A stretch of 64,000 nucleotides of DNA from Nocardioides caldifontis (lineage in GTDB: Bacteria; Actinomycetota; Actinomycetes; Propionibacteriales; Nocardioidaceae): NCBI RefSeq assembly GCF_008087345.1, contig NZ_ML701735.1:369000-432999 (forward strand), written 5' to 3'. Every line of letters begins with the position of its first letter. Within the stretch, counting starts at the first letter, position 1. Shown piece after piece: positions 7,967-15,464 of this stretch. A program made the position numbers and the translations under genes. Below the pieces are notes generated by a model. It was not told where the DNA came from. It searched no databases and worked only from the letters and a program-made list of their open reading frames with translations.

Positions 7967-9214
7967 ATGACGTCTGCATCAGGGAGCACGGCCGCCACCC
8001 CGCCTGCCAGCGGCCCCGACGACCGCTGGCTGCGCCCCGCCCTCCCGGTCGCCGCCTGCGTCCTCCTGGTCTCGGCACTGGCGCACGTCCGCGTGCCGCT
8101 GCTGCCGGACATCGGCGACGACCTCTCGATGTCGCCCAGCGCGCTCGGGATCGCGGTCACCCTTTTCGGCCTGGGGCGGCTCGCCCTGGACCTGCCAGCT
8201 GGCAACCTGGCCGACCGGTTCCACCCCATGCGCCTGATGGCGACCTCAGCGCTGGTGATGGGCGCAGGAAGCGCCCTGCTGGCGGGTGCCGCCCACCAGG
8301 CGGCGGTGATGACGGCGTTCCTGCTCCTGGGTGCCGCGAGCGCGACTGCCAACACGACCGGCATGACCTCCCTGACGGGCGCCGCGCCGGCACACCGTCG
8401 CGGCTCCGCGATGGCGATGTACTCCGGGTGCCTGCTGGCTGGCCAAGCGCTCGGCCCGTCGCTGTCCGGGCTGGTGGCGGGGCTCACAGACTGGCGCGTC
8501 GCCGCCATGTCGGGCGCCGCCATGGGGTTGGTGGTCGCCGCCGTCGGGCTCTCCTGGCGCCACGGTCGTCCGGGTTCCGGCCGCCGGGGCGCCCGACGCG
8601 GGGCGACGACCGGCCCACCGCTTTCCGCCCTCGAACGAGGGGTCGTCTACGCGGTCGGCTTCGGCGTGTTCCTGACCGTCGGGGCGATGCCGCAGACTCT
8701 CGTCCCCCTCATCGGGGCCGCCGAGCTGGACCTCGGGGTGTCACTGATCGGCGCAGCCATCGGGGTCGGCGGCGCTGCCCGTGTGGTGGGCGCCCTGACG
8801 GCCGGCGCGATCTCGGACGGCGTCTCGCGGAGGGCAGCGCTGGTGCCCTGCCTGGTGCTCCAGCTCCTGGGCGTCGCACTGCTGGTTGCCGACGCGGGCG
8901 CCGCCGTCTGGCTCGCCGCGGTCGTCCTGCTGTCGCTGGGCGCGTCCGCGCACGCGGTCGCCGCGACCGTGCTGGCGGACAGGGTCGACCCGGCTCACCT
9001 CGGCCGGAGCCTGGGCCGATACCGCTTCTTCGCCGACGTCGGACTGGTCGGGGGACCGCTCGTGGCGGCAGTCGTGTACGACCACGCGGGCCGCGTCGCC
9101 GCGGTCGGAGCGATCACGGCGATCCTCGTCGTCATCACCGTCGCCGCTGTCGCGCTGGTTCCCGAGACGCGCAGCCGGAGGAGCGGATCGCGCTCCGCGG
9201 ACGGGTCGGACTGA
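7967..9214 (+). CDS. MFS transporter 2
   Basis: A 415-residue major-facilitator carrier with about 12 hydrophobic segments and the GNLADRFHPMRLM loop. ATG 7967 follows a GAGGGG box. It is directly behind a LacI box and only 2 bp before the TauE/SafE-type exporter gene, so the two are probably translated together. That coupling suggests an uptake/export pair: organic sulfonate or its partner anion through the MFS, sulfite or a sulfonate through the TSUP protein. The substrate is not visible in the sequence. Confidence 0.85.
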   Translation: MTSASGSTAATPPASGPDDRWLRPALPVAACVLLVSALAHVRVPLLPDIGDDLSMSPSALGIAVTLFGLGRLALDLPAGNLADRFHPMRLMATSALVMGAGSALLAGAAHQAAVMTAFLLLGAASATANTTGMTSLTGAAPAHRRGSAMAMYSGCLLAGQALGPSLSGLVAGLTDWRVAAMSGAAMGLVVAAVGLSWRHGRPGSGRRGARRGATTGPPLSALERGVVYAVGFGVFLTVGAMPQTLVPLIGAAELDLGVSLIGAAIGVGGAARVVGALTAGAISDGVSRRAALVPCLVLQLLGVALLVADAGAAVWLAAVVLLSLGASAHAVAATVLADRVDPAHLGRSLGRYRFFADVGLVGGPLVAAVVYDHAGRVAAVGAITAILVVITVAAVALVPETRSRRSGSRSADGSD

Positions 9215-9216
9215 CG

Positions 9217-9963
9217 GTGGAGCAGCTCGGTGAAGCGCTCATCATCGTGGTCGCCCTGTCGGTCGGCGCCTTCGTCAAGGGACTGACCGGCACCGGCCTT
9301 CCCCAGATCGCCATCCCGGTGATGGCGGCGACGCTCGGGGTCGAGCGCGCGGTCGTCGTCATGGCGATCCCGGGCATCGTCTCGAACGCCTGGCTGGTGT
9401 GGGCGAACCGCGACATGGTGCCGGCCACGCGTGACCTCCCCGCCCTGACTGTCGCGGGCATCCTGGGAGCGGGCGTCGGCACGGTCGCGCTCACCTCGGT
9501 CGACGGCCGCTTGCTCTCCGTGGTGCTCGCCTCGGTGATCCTCGCCTACGTCGTCGTGGTGACGTGGCGCCCCGACCTGTCGCTGAGTGCCAGGCTGACT
9601 CGCTGGACGTCTCCCCCGGTCGGGCTCGTCGCCGGCGGGCTCCAAGGAGCCACGGGCGTCTCCGGCCCCCTGCTCTCGACGTACCTCCACGGCTTCGCGC
9701 TCACGCCTGCCGCCTACGTGCTGTCGCTCTCGACGCTGTTCCTGATCTTCTCGGTGGTCCAGGTCGCCACCATCGCAGGGCTGGGGTTCTACACCGCCGG
9801 TCTGCTGCGCGAGAGCCTCCTGGCCCTGGTGCCGATCGCCGTGGTCCTGCCGCTCGCGAACCGGGTCTCCCGCCGGCTGCCGGCCGACCTGTTCCGCCGC
9901 CTGGTCCTCGCCGGGCTCGTCGTCGCAGCCGCCGTGCTCGTGGTGAACGCGGTGCGGGGGTGA
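9217..9963 (+). CDS. TauE/SafE (TSUP) family membrane exporter
   Basis: A 248-residue integral membrane protein with about eight hydrophobic segments in two repeats. The characteristic first-repeat motif is GAFVKGLTGTGLPQIAIPVM and the second repeat shows GLVAGGLQGATGVSGP. GTG 9217 starts 2 bp after the MFS-2 stop. TSUP proteins export sulfite (TauE), sulfoacetate (SafE) or similar small anions from bacteria that degrade organosulfonates. Near suyAB, whose product is sulfite, a sulfite-export role is the natural reading. Other TSUP members move other anions or metals, so the substrate is inference. Confidence 0.8.
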   Translation: MEQLGEALIIVVALSVGAFVKGLTGTGLPQIAIPVMAATLGVERAVVVMAIPGIVSNAWLVWANRDMVPATRDLPALTVAGILGAGVGTVALTSVDGRLLSVVLASVILAYVVVVTWRPDLSLSARLTRWTSPPVGLVAGGLQGATGVSGPLLSTYLHGFALTPAAYVLSLSTLFLIFSVVQVATIAGLGFYTAGLLRESLLALVPIAVVLPLANRVSRRLPADLFRRLVLAGLVVAAAVLVVNAVRG

Positions 9964-10033
9964 GGTGCGCGAACAGCCCGCGGGCCGACCGCGGTCCGAT
10001 GCGTTGACCGAAGTGTTCCGCCTCCCTACGATG

Positions 10034-10047
10034 GGCAAACGATTGCA
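10034..10047. promoter_or_regulatory. LacI-type operator 5
   Basis: GGCAAACGATTGCA lies 81 bp upstream of the LVIVD-protein start in a 165-bp gap. It closely matches the consensus and would control the LVIVD / amidohydrolase pair. Confidence 0.75.
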
Positions 10048-10128
10048 TCGGCAAGCGCAGGCTCGCCGCTCGAGCCGGTGCCCGACGCCACCCTCGTGCA
10101 CGGTGGTGGCCGACCGTCCGGAGGCCTC

Positions 10129-11343
10129 GTGACCGACATGTCGACCGACCACCCGACCGAGCCGGCCTACGACCCGTACGTCGGAGGTGAGTCACGCGGG
10201 CTGCGGACCGTAGGCCACCACGACCTCGGCGGGTTCGGGGACGGCATGCAGGTGATGGTCGAGGAGGACGCGGTCTACGTCGGCCACTTCGGACCCAGCG
10301 GCATGGGCACCAGCGTCCTCGACGGGTCCGACCCCACGCGACCGCGCCTCGTCAAGCAGTGGCGTTCGCCGTCCGGGAGCCACACGCACAAGGTCCAGGT
10401 CGCCGACGGGCTCCTCCTGGTGAACCACGAGCAGTTCCGCGGCGGCCACCCGTTCAGCGCAGGCATGGCGGTCTACGACCTGACCGACCCGTTCGACCCC
10501 CAGCAGATCGGCTGGTTCGAGTCCACCGGACGCGGCGTCCACCGCATCGTGTGGACCGGCGGCCGCTACGCCTACGTCTCGGCCATCCCCGAGGGGTTCC
10601 AGGACCGCATCTGGATGGTGGTCGACATGGCCGATCCCACCCAACCGGTGGAGGCGGGGCGCTGGTGGTGGCCCGGCCAGTGGGTCGGCGGTGAAGAGAC
10701 GCCGACCTGGCCCGACGGCAAGAGGTACGCCGCCCACCACGCGCTGCTCGACGGCGACCTGGCCTTCGTCGGCTACGGGGACGGAGGGCTGGTCGTGCTG
10801 GACGTCTCCGACCGGCGCGACCCCCGGCACCTCGCCGACCTGCAGTGGTCACCCGGTGGCGACACCCACACGTGCATGCCGCTCCCGGGGAGGAACCTGC
10901 TCGTCGTGACCGACGAGACCGTCACCGACGGTTGCGAGGGCGAGGAGCACCTGGTCCGCGTCGTCGACATCTCCGACCCTGCTCTCCCCCGCGTCGTCTC
11001 CATCTGCCCGCCGCCCGAAGGCGACTACTGCGAACGCGGCCTGCGCTTCGGTCCCCACAACACTCATGAGAACCGGCCGGGAAGCTACCGGAGCGCCGAG
11101 CTGGTCTTCGTGACCTACTTCAACGCCGGGCTACGGGTGTACGACGTCCAGGACGCGGCGGCTCCCGTCGAGATCGCGCACTGGCTTCCGCCGACACCGC
11201 CAGGCCAGCTCGCGCCCCAGATCAACGACGTGTTCGTCACCGCCGACCTCGACATCTACGTCACCGACCGGGTCAACGGTGGGCTGTTCGTGGTCCGGCC
11301 CGACGAGGAGCTGGCGTCGCGGATGGGGAAGGCGGCGCTGTGA
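10129..11343 (+). CDS. LVIVD-repeat beta-propeller protein with blade-edge histidines
   Basis: A 404-residue protein of repeated LVIVD-type blades (for example GMAVYDLTDPFDPQQIG, GLVVLDVSDRRDPRHLA, GLRVYDVQDAAAPVEIA), expected to fold as a beta-propeller. I chose GTG 10129, 4 nt after GGAGG; GTG 10078 and ATG 10138 are alternatives. No signal peptide is visible, so it is probably cytosolic. Histidines recur at equivalent inner-strand positions: HTHK, HR, HH, HTH and HNTHE. That pattern could form a central metal site. It is followed with a 4-bp overlap by an amidohydrolase and lies behind a LacI box, so it may be an enzyme or metal-dependent partner in the pathway. The exact function is unknown. 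Confidence 0.7.
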   Translation: MTDMSTDHPTEPAYDPYVGGESRGLRTVGHHDLGGFGDGMQVMVEEDAVYVGHFGPSGMGTSVLDGSDPTRPRLVKQWRSPSGSHTHKVQVADGLLLVNHEQFRGGHPFSAGMAVYDLTDPFDPQQIGWFESTGRGVHRIVWTGGRYAYVSAIPEGFQDRIWMVVDMADPTQPVEAGRWWWPGQWVGGEETPTWPDGKRYAAHHALLDGDLAFVGYGDGGLVVLDVSDRRDPRHLADLQWSPGGDTHTCMPLPGRNLLVVTDETVTDGCEGEEHLVRVVDISDPALPRVVSICPPPEGDYCERGLRFGPHNTHENRPGSYRSAELVFVTYFNAGLRVYDVQDAAAPVEIAHWLPPTPPGQLAPQINDVFVTADLDIYVTDRVNGGLFVVRPDEELASRMGKAAL

Positions 11344-12371
11344 GCGTCGGCCGTCCCTTCGAGACCGCGGCGGCCATCGACGTCCACGCGCACTGCGTCC
11401 CGCTCGGCGTCGTCGAGACGCTCCGCCGCGACGCCGGACGCTACGGGATCGAGGTCGTGGAGCACGAGGGCAAGCGCCATGCCGTGGTGGACGGGCGCGT
11501 GCGCACCGGAGTGCTCCGTGACGACCTCGTCGACGTCGAGCAGCGTGTCGCCGCGATGGACCGGGCCGGCATCGACGTCCAGGTGCTGTCCAGCTGGATC
11601 GACATGACCGCCTACGCCCTGCCGGCCGAGGTGGGCGCTCGCTACGCGCGGATGTTCAACGAGGCGCTGGCCGCCACCGCTGCCCAGGTGCCGGGCCGGT
11701 TCGAGGCGCTGGCAACCGTTCCGCTGCAGGACCCCCACCGGGCAGCCCAGGAGCTCCGTCATGCGGTGGCGTCCCTCGGCATGGTGGGCGTCGAGCTGGC
11801 CACGACGGTCGACGGGCGCGAGCTGGACGACCTTGCGTTGGAACCGTTCTGGGAGGCCGCCGAGGAGCTGCGGTGCCTCGTGCTCCTGCACCCCTACGCG
11901 TCGCTGTCGGGTCGCGGCGTCTCCCGCTACTTCCTCGGCAACCTGGTGGGCAACCCCGCGGAGTCGACCATCGCGGTCGCCCACCTGATCTTCGGAGGCG
12001 TCCTCGAGCGGCACCCGGCGCTGCGCTTCTGTCTCGTGCACGGCGGTGGCTTCGCTCCCTACCAGCTGGGCCGGTGGGACCACGGCTACGCCCGCAACGC
12101 GCGCGGTGCCGCCGTCCACCTGACCAGGTCGCCCAGCGAGTGGCTCGCCGAGATCCACCACGACACCGTTGTCCACTCGCCGGCCGCTCTCCGCTTCCTG
12201 CTCGACGTCGTCGGCCCTGAACGGGTGGTCCTCGGGAGCGACCACCCCTTCGAGATGGGCGACCAGGACCCTCTCGGCCTGCTCCGCTCCGTGCCGGGGA
12301 TCGACGAGCAGACAGTGGCGGCCGTGTCGGCCGGGAACCTCAAGCGGCTCCTCTCCCAGCTGACGGCCTGA
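11340..12371 (+). CDS. amidohydrolase-2 / ACMSD-like metal-dependent hydrolase or decarboxylase
   Basis: A 343-residue TIM-barrel metal enzyme. Metal ligands can be placed: HAH in IDVHAHCVP near residue 16, a His in LLHPYAS, a His in VHGGGFAPYQ and the Asp in VLGSDHPFEMGD. This set matches the amidohydrolase-2 / 2-amino-3-carboxymuconate-semialdehyde decarboxylase group, which decarboxylates or hydrolyses small acids. GTG 11340 overlaps the LVIVD stop by 4 bp (GTGA), so translation is coupled. Its partner implies a shared substrate with the propeller. In this island it might decarboxylate an intermediate, but no substrate can be read from the sequence. Confidence 0.8.
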   Translation: MSVGRPFETAAAIDVHAHCVPLGVVETLRRDAGRYGIEVVEHEGKRHAVVDGRVRTGVLRDDLVDVEQRVAAMDRAGIDVQVLSSWIDMTAYALPAEVGARYARMFNEALAATAAQVPGRFEALATVPLQDPHRAAQELRHAVASLGMVGVELATTVDGRELDDLALEPFWEAAEELRCLVLLHPYASLSGRGVSRYFLGNLVGNPAESTIAVAHLIFGGVLERHPALRFCLVHGGGFAPYQLGRWDHGYARNARGAAVHLTRSPSEWLAEIHHDTVVHSPAALRFLLDVVGPERVVLGSDHPFEMGDQDPLGLLRSVPGIDEQTVAAVSAGNLKRLLSQLTA

Positions 12372-12398
12372 GCTCACTGCGCCTCCGGGCGTCCGCGG

Positions 12399-13280
12399 TC
12401 ATTCGACGGCGCACTCCAGCAGGTCGGTCGCCGGCGCCCGGAGCCGCTCGCCCCTGCGCCAGACCGCACGGAAGGGGCGCCGCAAGGTGGTGTCGAGCGG
12501 CACCTCGACGAGCCTCGTGGCCGCCAGCTCGTCCACGACCGCACGTCGCGGGACGGCGGCCGGAGCGAGCCCGCCGAGGACCGCTCCCACGATGGCGCTG
12601 GTCGAGTCCGCCTGCATCGCCACGGCCGTGACCGGCGCACCCACGTAGCGCTCCAGCGTCTCCCTCGTCCCGCTCCCCGCCTCTCTCACGACGAGCGGCT
12701 CACGCCCCAGCTCCTCAGCCGTGACGGAACGGCGCCTTCGCGCCCAGGGGTGGCTCCGCGGAGCCACCACGACGAGGTCGTCCCACCCCACGATCCGCGA
12801 GGCCACTTCGCGGGGCGGAGGGAGCGGCGTCTCGATGAAGCCGATCTGCGCGCTCCCGCCGTTCACTGCCTCCAGGACACCCCGGCTGTTGGTGACGCTC
12901 AGCTGCAGGGAGAGGTCGGGGCGGCGACGGCGCAGCCGGGAGATCCAGGTCGGCAGCAGGTGCTCCGCCACGGTCCGCGACGCGGAGACGGTCATGTCGC
13001 TGCCGGCGTCGGCGACCAGCGCATCGATCCCCAGCTCGACCTGGTGGAGCGCCTCGAACACCGGCTCGGCCCAACCGCACAGCGCGTGTCCTGCCTCCGT
13101 GAGGTGGGACCCGGCGGGGCGGCGCACGACGAGGGTCAGCCCGAGCCGGTTCTCCAGGGCGCGGAGGCGGGACGAGGCGGCCGGTTGCGTGACTCCGAGC
13201 CGGGCCGCTGCGGCGGCGATGCTGCCCGCCTCACGAACCGTGAGCAGCAACCGCAGCCCCTCCACGTCAGCCCGTGCCAT
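12399..13280 (-). CDS. LysR-family transcriptional regulator
   Basis: A 293-residue LysR regulator: winged helix-turn-helix in the first 60 residues (SIAAAAARLGVTQPAASSRLRAL) and a substrate-binding co-inducer domain thereafter. ATG 13280. It is divergent from a YeiH-type membrane protein with a 71-bp gap. This matches the YeiE-YeiH arrangement of enterobacteria, where the LysR protein regulates its neighbour. It probably controls the exporter gene and itself, in response to sulfite, sulfate or a carbon metabolite; the ligand is inference. Confidence 0.9.
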   Translation of the reverse strand: MARADVEGLRLLLTVREAGSIAAAAARLGVTQPAASSRLRALENRLGLTLVVRRPAGSHLTEAGHALCGWAEPVFEALHQVELGIDALVADAGSDMTVSASRTVAEHLLPTWISRLRRRRPDLSLQLSVTNSRGVLEAVNGGSAQIGFIETPLPPPREVASRIVGWDDLVVVAPRSHPWARRRRSVTAEELGREPLVVREAGSGTRETLERYVGAPVTAVAMQADSTSAIVGAVLGGLAPAAVPRRAVVDELAATRLVEVPLDTTLRRPFRAVWRRGERLRAPATDLLECAVE

Positions 13281-13300
13281 AACCCGACCTTATATCGCAT

Positions 13301-13309
13301 GGTCAGACT
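13301..13309. promoter_or_regulatory. weak GGTCAGAC(C) motif, possible third GntR box
   Basis: GGTCAGACT differs by one base from the reverse complement of the GGTCTGACC core found before suyA. It lies in the 71-bp LysR / YeiH divergent promoter. A nine-base match with one mismatch is weak evidence. Confidence 0.3.
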
Positions 13310-13351
13310 GCCGCCTTCCACCGCAGCTGTGCTCCGCCGAGAGTTGGCAGC

Positions 13352-14368
13352 GTGAGCACGAGCGTGGAGGCCAAGGGCGCGTCGCGGCCACGCCTGCCAC
13401 CGCCGGCTCTCGCACCGGCCGCCTGCGTCGCGCTGGTCGCCGTGGCCGTCACACACCTCCTGCCGCTGATCAGCCCGTTGCTGGTCGCGCTGGTCGCCGG
13501 CATTGTGGTGGCCAACGTGGGACGTGTCCGCGAGCGGGCCTGGCACGACCCGGTCCTGACCCGGGTGCTGCTGCGCGGCGGCGTGGTCCTCCTGGGCCTG
13601 CGGCTGTCGCTGACAGAGCTCGGCGACGTCGGCGTTCCCGGGCTGCTCATCGCGGTCGCCGTCGTCCTCGTGACCTTCGCGGCCACGTGGGTGGTCGGCC
13701 GGCGTCTCGGGCTGGATGCCGGTCTCGTCGCCCTGGTCGCCGCGGGCTTCTCCGTGTGTGGCGCCGCAGCGATCGCCGCCGTGGAGTCCGGAGTGCGCCG
13801 CCGCGCTGCCGACGTGGCGGTCGCGATCGCCCTGGTCACCGCGTTCGGGACGGCCATGATCCCGACGCTGCCGTTGCTCTCCGCCCTCGTCGGCCTCGAC
13901 GACGTGCGCGCCGGGGTGTGGATCGGCGCGTCGGTGCACGAGGTTGCCCAGGTCGTCGGCTCCGCTGCTCTCCTCGGTCCCGCGGCCCTGGCTCCGGCGA
14001 CGACGGTGAAGCTGGCGAGAGTGGCATTGCTCGGCGTCGTCTTCGTGGCGTGCCGCCGGCTCGCGGGCGGCGGCGGCGAGGCGTCCGACGGACCGGTCGT
14101 GCCGTGGTTCGTCGTCGCGTTCGCGGCAGCTGTGGTGGTCCGCAGCACGGGTCTGCTGCCCACCGTCGTGCTCGACGGCGTCGACGTGGCGGCGAGCCTG
14201 GCGCTCGCCGCGGCCATGTTCGGGCTCGGAGCGACCGTCACCGTCGCCGCGGTGCGACAGGTGGAGCGGCGGACGGTGGCGCTCGCCGCCTGGGCCACCC
14301 TGGTCGCGACCGGGGTCTCGCTGGTCGGGGTGCTCCTTCTCCTCCGGCCCGCGGCTGCCGGACTCTGA
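13352..14368 (+). CDS. YeiH / UPF0324 family putative sulfate exporter
   Basis: A 338-residue membrane protein with about ten hydrophobic segments and the family motifs FSVCGAAAIAAVE and WIGASVHEVAQVVGSAALLG. GTG 13352 is the start. UPF0324 members are commonly annotated as putative sulfate exporters and are often found in sulfonate-degradation clusters, although transport has rarely been shown directly. Divergent from a LysR regulator, and convergent with korB only 10 bp away. Here it could remove sulfate or sulfite formed after C-S cleavage. It duplicates the apparent task of the TauE-like and SulP proteins. Confidence 0.85.
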   Translation: MSTSVEAKGASRPRLPPPALAPAACVALVAVAVTHLLPLISPLLVALVAGIVVANVGRVRERAWHDPVLTRVLLRGGVVLLGLRLSLTELGDVGVPGLLIAVAVVLVTFAATWVVGRRLGLDAGLVALVAAGFSVCGAAAIAAVESGVRRRAADVAVAIALVTAFGTAMIPTLPLLSALVGLDDVRAGVWIGASVHEVAQVVGSAALLGPAALAPATTVKLARVALLGVVFVACRRLAGGGGEASDGPVVPWFVVAFAAAVVVRSTGLLPTVVLDGVDVAASLALAAAMFGLGATVTVAAVRQVERRTVALAAWATLVATGVSLVGVLLLLRPAAAGL

Positions 14369-14378
14369 TCAGCCCCGG

Positions 14379-15464
14379 TCAGGCCACGGACCAGGTGTCG
14401 CCGCCGTGCAGGAGATCCTCGAGCCCCGCCTCGCGGTCGGTCTCCCCCCAACCGGCCTGCCGCGACTGCTCGCGCACCAGGTCGTCGTACGTCGGACGCT
14501 GCACCTGCCGGAAGATCCCGACCGGGGTCGGCGCCGCAGCACCGGACGCTGACATCCCGGCCAGCGCGAAGGCGGTCGCAACGTCCTGCGGGTCGTGGAC
14601 CACGACCTCGTCGTCGGCAGCCACCTGGTCCACCACCCGCAGCATCCCTGACGCAGGTTCACGTACGACGGCCCGCGCCCCCAGCCCGTCCTCCCCCGGC
14701 GCGCCGAAGCGCACGGGCGCCCCCTCCACGAGCCGGACGATCGAGTCGGCGGCGGAGTCCTTCGACTTCAGGGCATCGAACGCACCGTCGTTGAAGACGG
14801 GACAGTTCTGCAGGATCTCGACCAGGGCAGCACCGCGGTGCGCCGCTGCGGCGGTCAGGACCTCCGTGAGGTGCTGACGGTCGGAGTCGATGGTGCGGGC
14901 GACGAACGTCGCCTCGGCGCCCAGGGCGAGCCGGACCGGATCGAGAGGGGCGTCGACGGAGCCGAAGGGGGTCGACTTCGTGACCTTCCCCAGCTCGCTG
15001 GTCGGCGAGTACTGGCCCTTCGTCAAACCGTAGACGCGGTTGTTGAAGAGCAGGATCGTGACGTTCACGTTGCGCCGCAGCGCGTGGACCAGGTGGTTCC
15101 CGCCGATCGAGAGCGCGTCACCGTCACCGGTGACGACCCAGACCGAGAGGTCCGGACGCGTCACTGCGAGACCGGTGGCGATCGCAGGGGCACGTCCGTG
15201 GATGGAGTGCATGCCGTAGGTGTCGAGGTAGTAGGGGAACCGCGAGGAGCACCCGATCCCCGAGACGAAGACGATGTTCTCCTTGCGCAACCCGAGCTGG
15301 GGCAGGAAGCCCTGGACCGCGGCGAGGACCGCGTAGTCACCGCAGCCGGGGCACCACCGCACCTCCTGGTCGGAGGCGAAGTCCTTCCTGGTCTGGGGAG
15401 CGTCCGCCTCCGGCACGCCCGCGAGCCCGGGGAAGGGCAGGTCCTGCTGCGCGTGCGTCGTCAT
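14379..15464 (-). CDS. korB: 2-oxoacid:ferredoxin oxidoreductase, beta (TPP) subunit
   Basis: A 361-residue thiamine-diphosphate subunit. It contains WCPGCGDYAVL near residue 38, SGIGCSSRFPYY, and the TPP/Mg motif GDGDALSIGGNH followed by NNRVYGLTKGQYSPTSE, a pattern of KorB-type enzymes. ATG 15464 overlaps the korA stop as ATGA, after a GGGAGG box. The heterodimer oxidatively decarboxylates 2-oxoglutarate (or pyruvate or a related 2-oxoacid) with CoA and reduces ferredoxin. It is last in the aprA-like / ferredoxin / korA / korB operon. Many actinobacteria carry KorAB for the TCA cycle; here its place behind LacI boxes and a dedicated ferredoxin suggests a catabolic copy, possibly acting on the pyruvate from sulfolactate. 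Confidence 0.9.
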   Translation of the reverse strand: MTTHAQQDLPFPGLAGVPEADAPQTRKDFASDQEVRWCPGCGDYAVLAAVQGFLPQLGLRKENIVFVSGIGCSSRFPYYLDTYGMHSIHGRAPAIATGLAVTRPDLSVWVVTGDGDALSIGGNHLVHALRRNVNVTILLFNNRVYGLTKGQYSPTSELGKVTKSTPFGSVDAPLDPVRLALGAEATFVARTIDSDRQHLTEVLTAAAAHRGAALVEILQNCPVFNDGAFDALKSKDSAADSIVRLVEGAPVRFGAPGEDGLGARAVVREPASGMLRVVDQVAADDEVVVHDPQDVATAFALAGMSASGAAAPTPVGIFRQVQRPTYDDLVREQSRQAGWGETDREAGLEDLLHGGDTWSVA

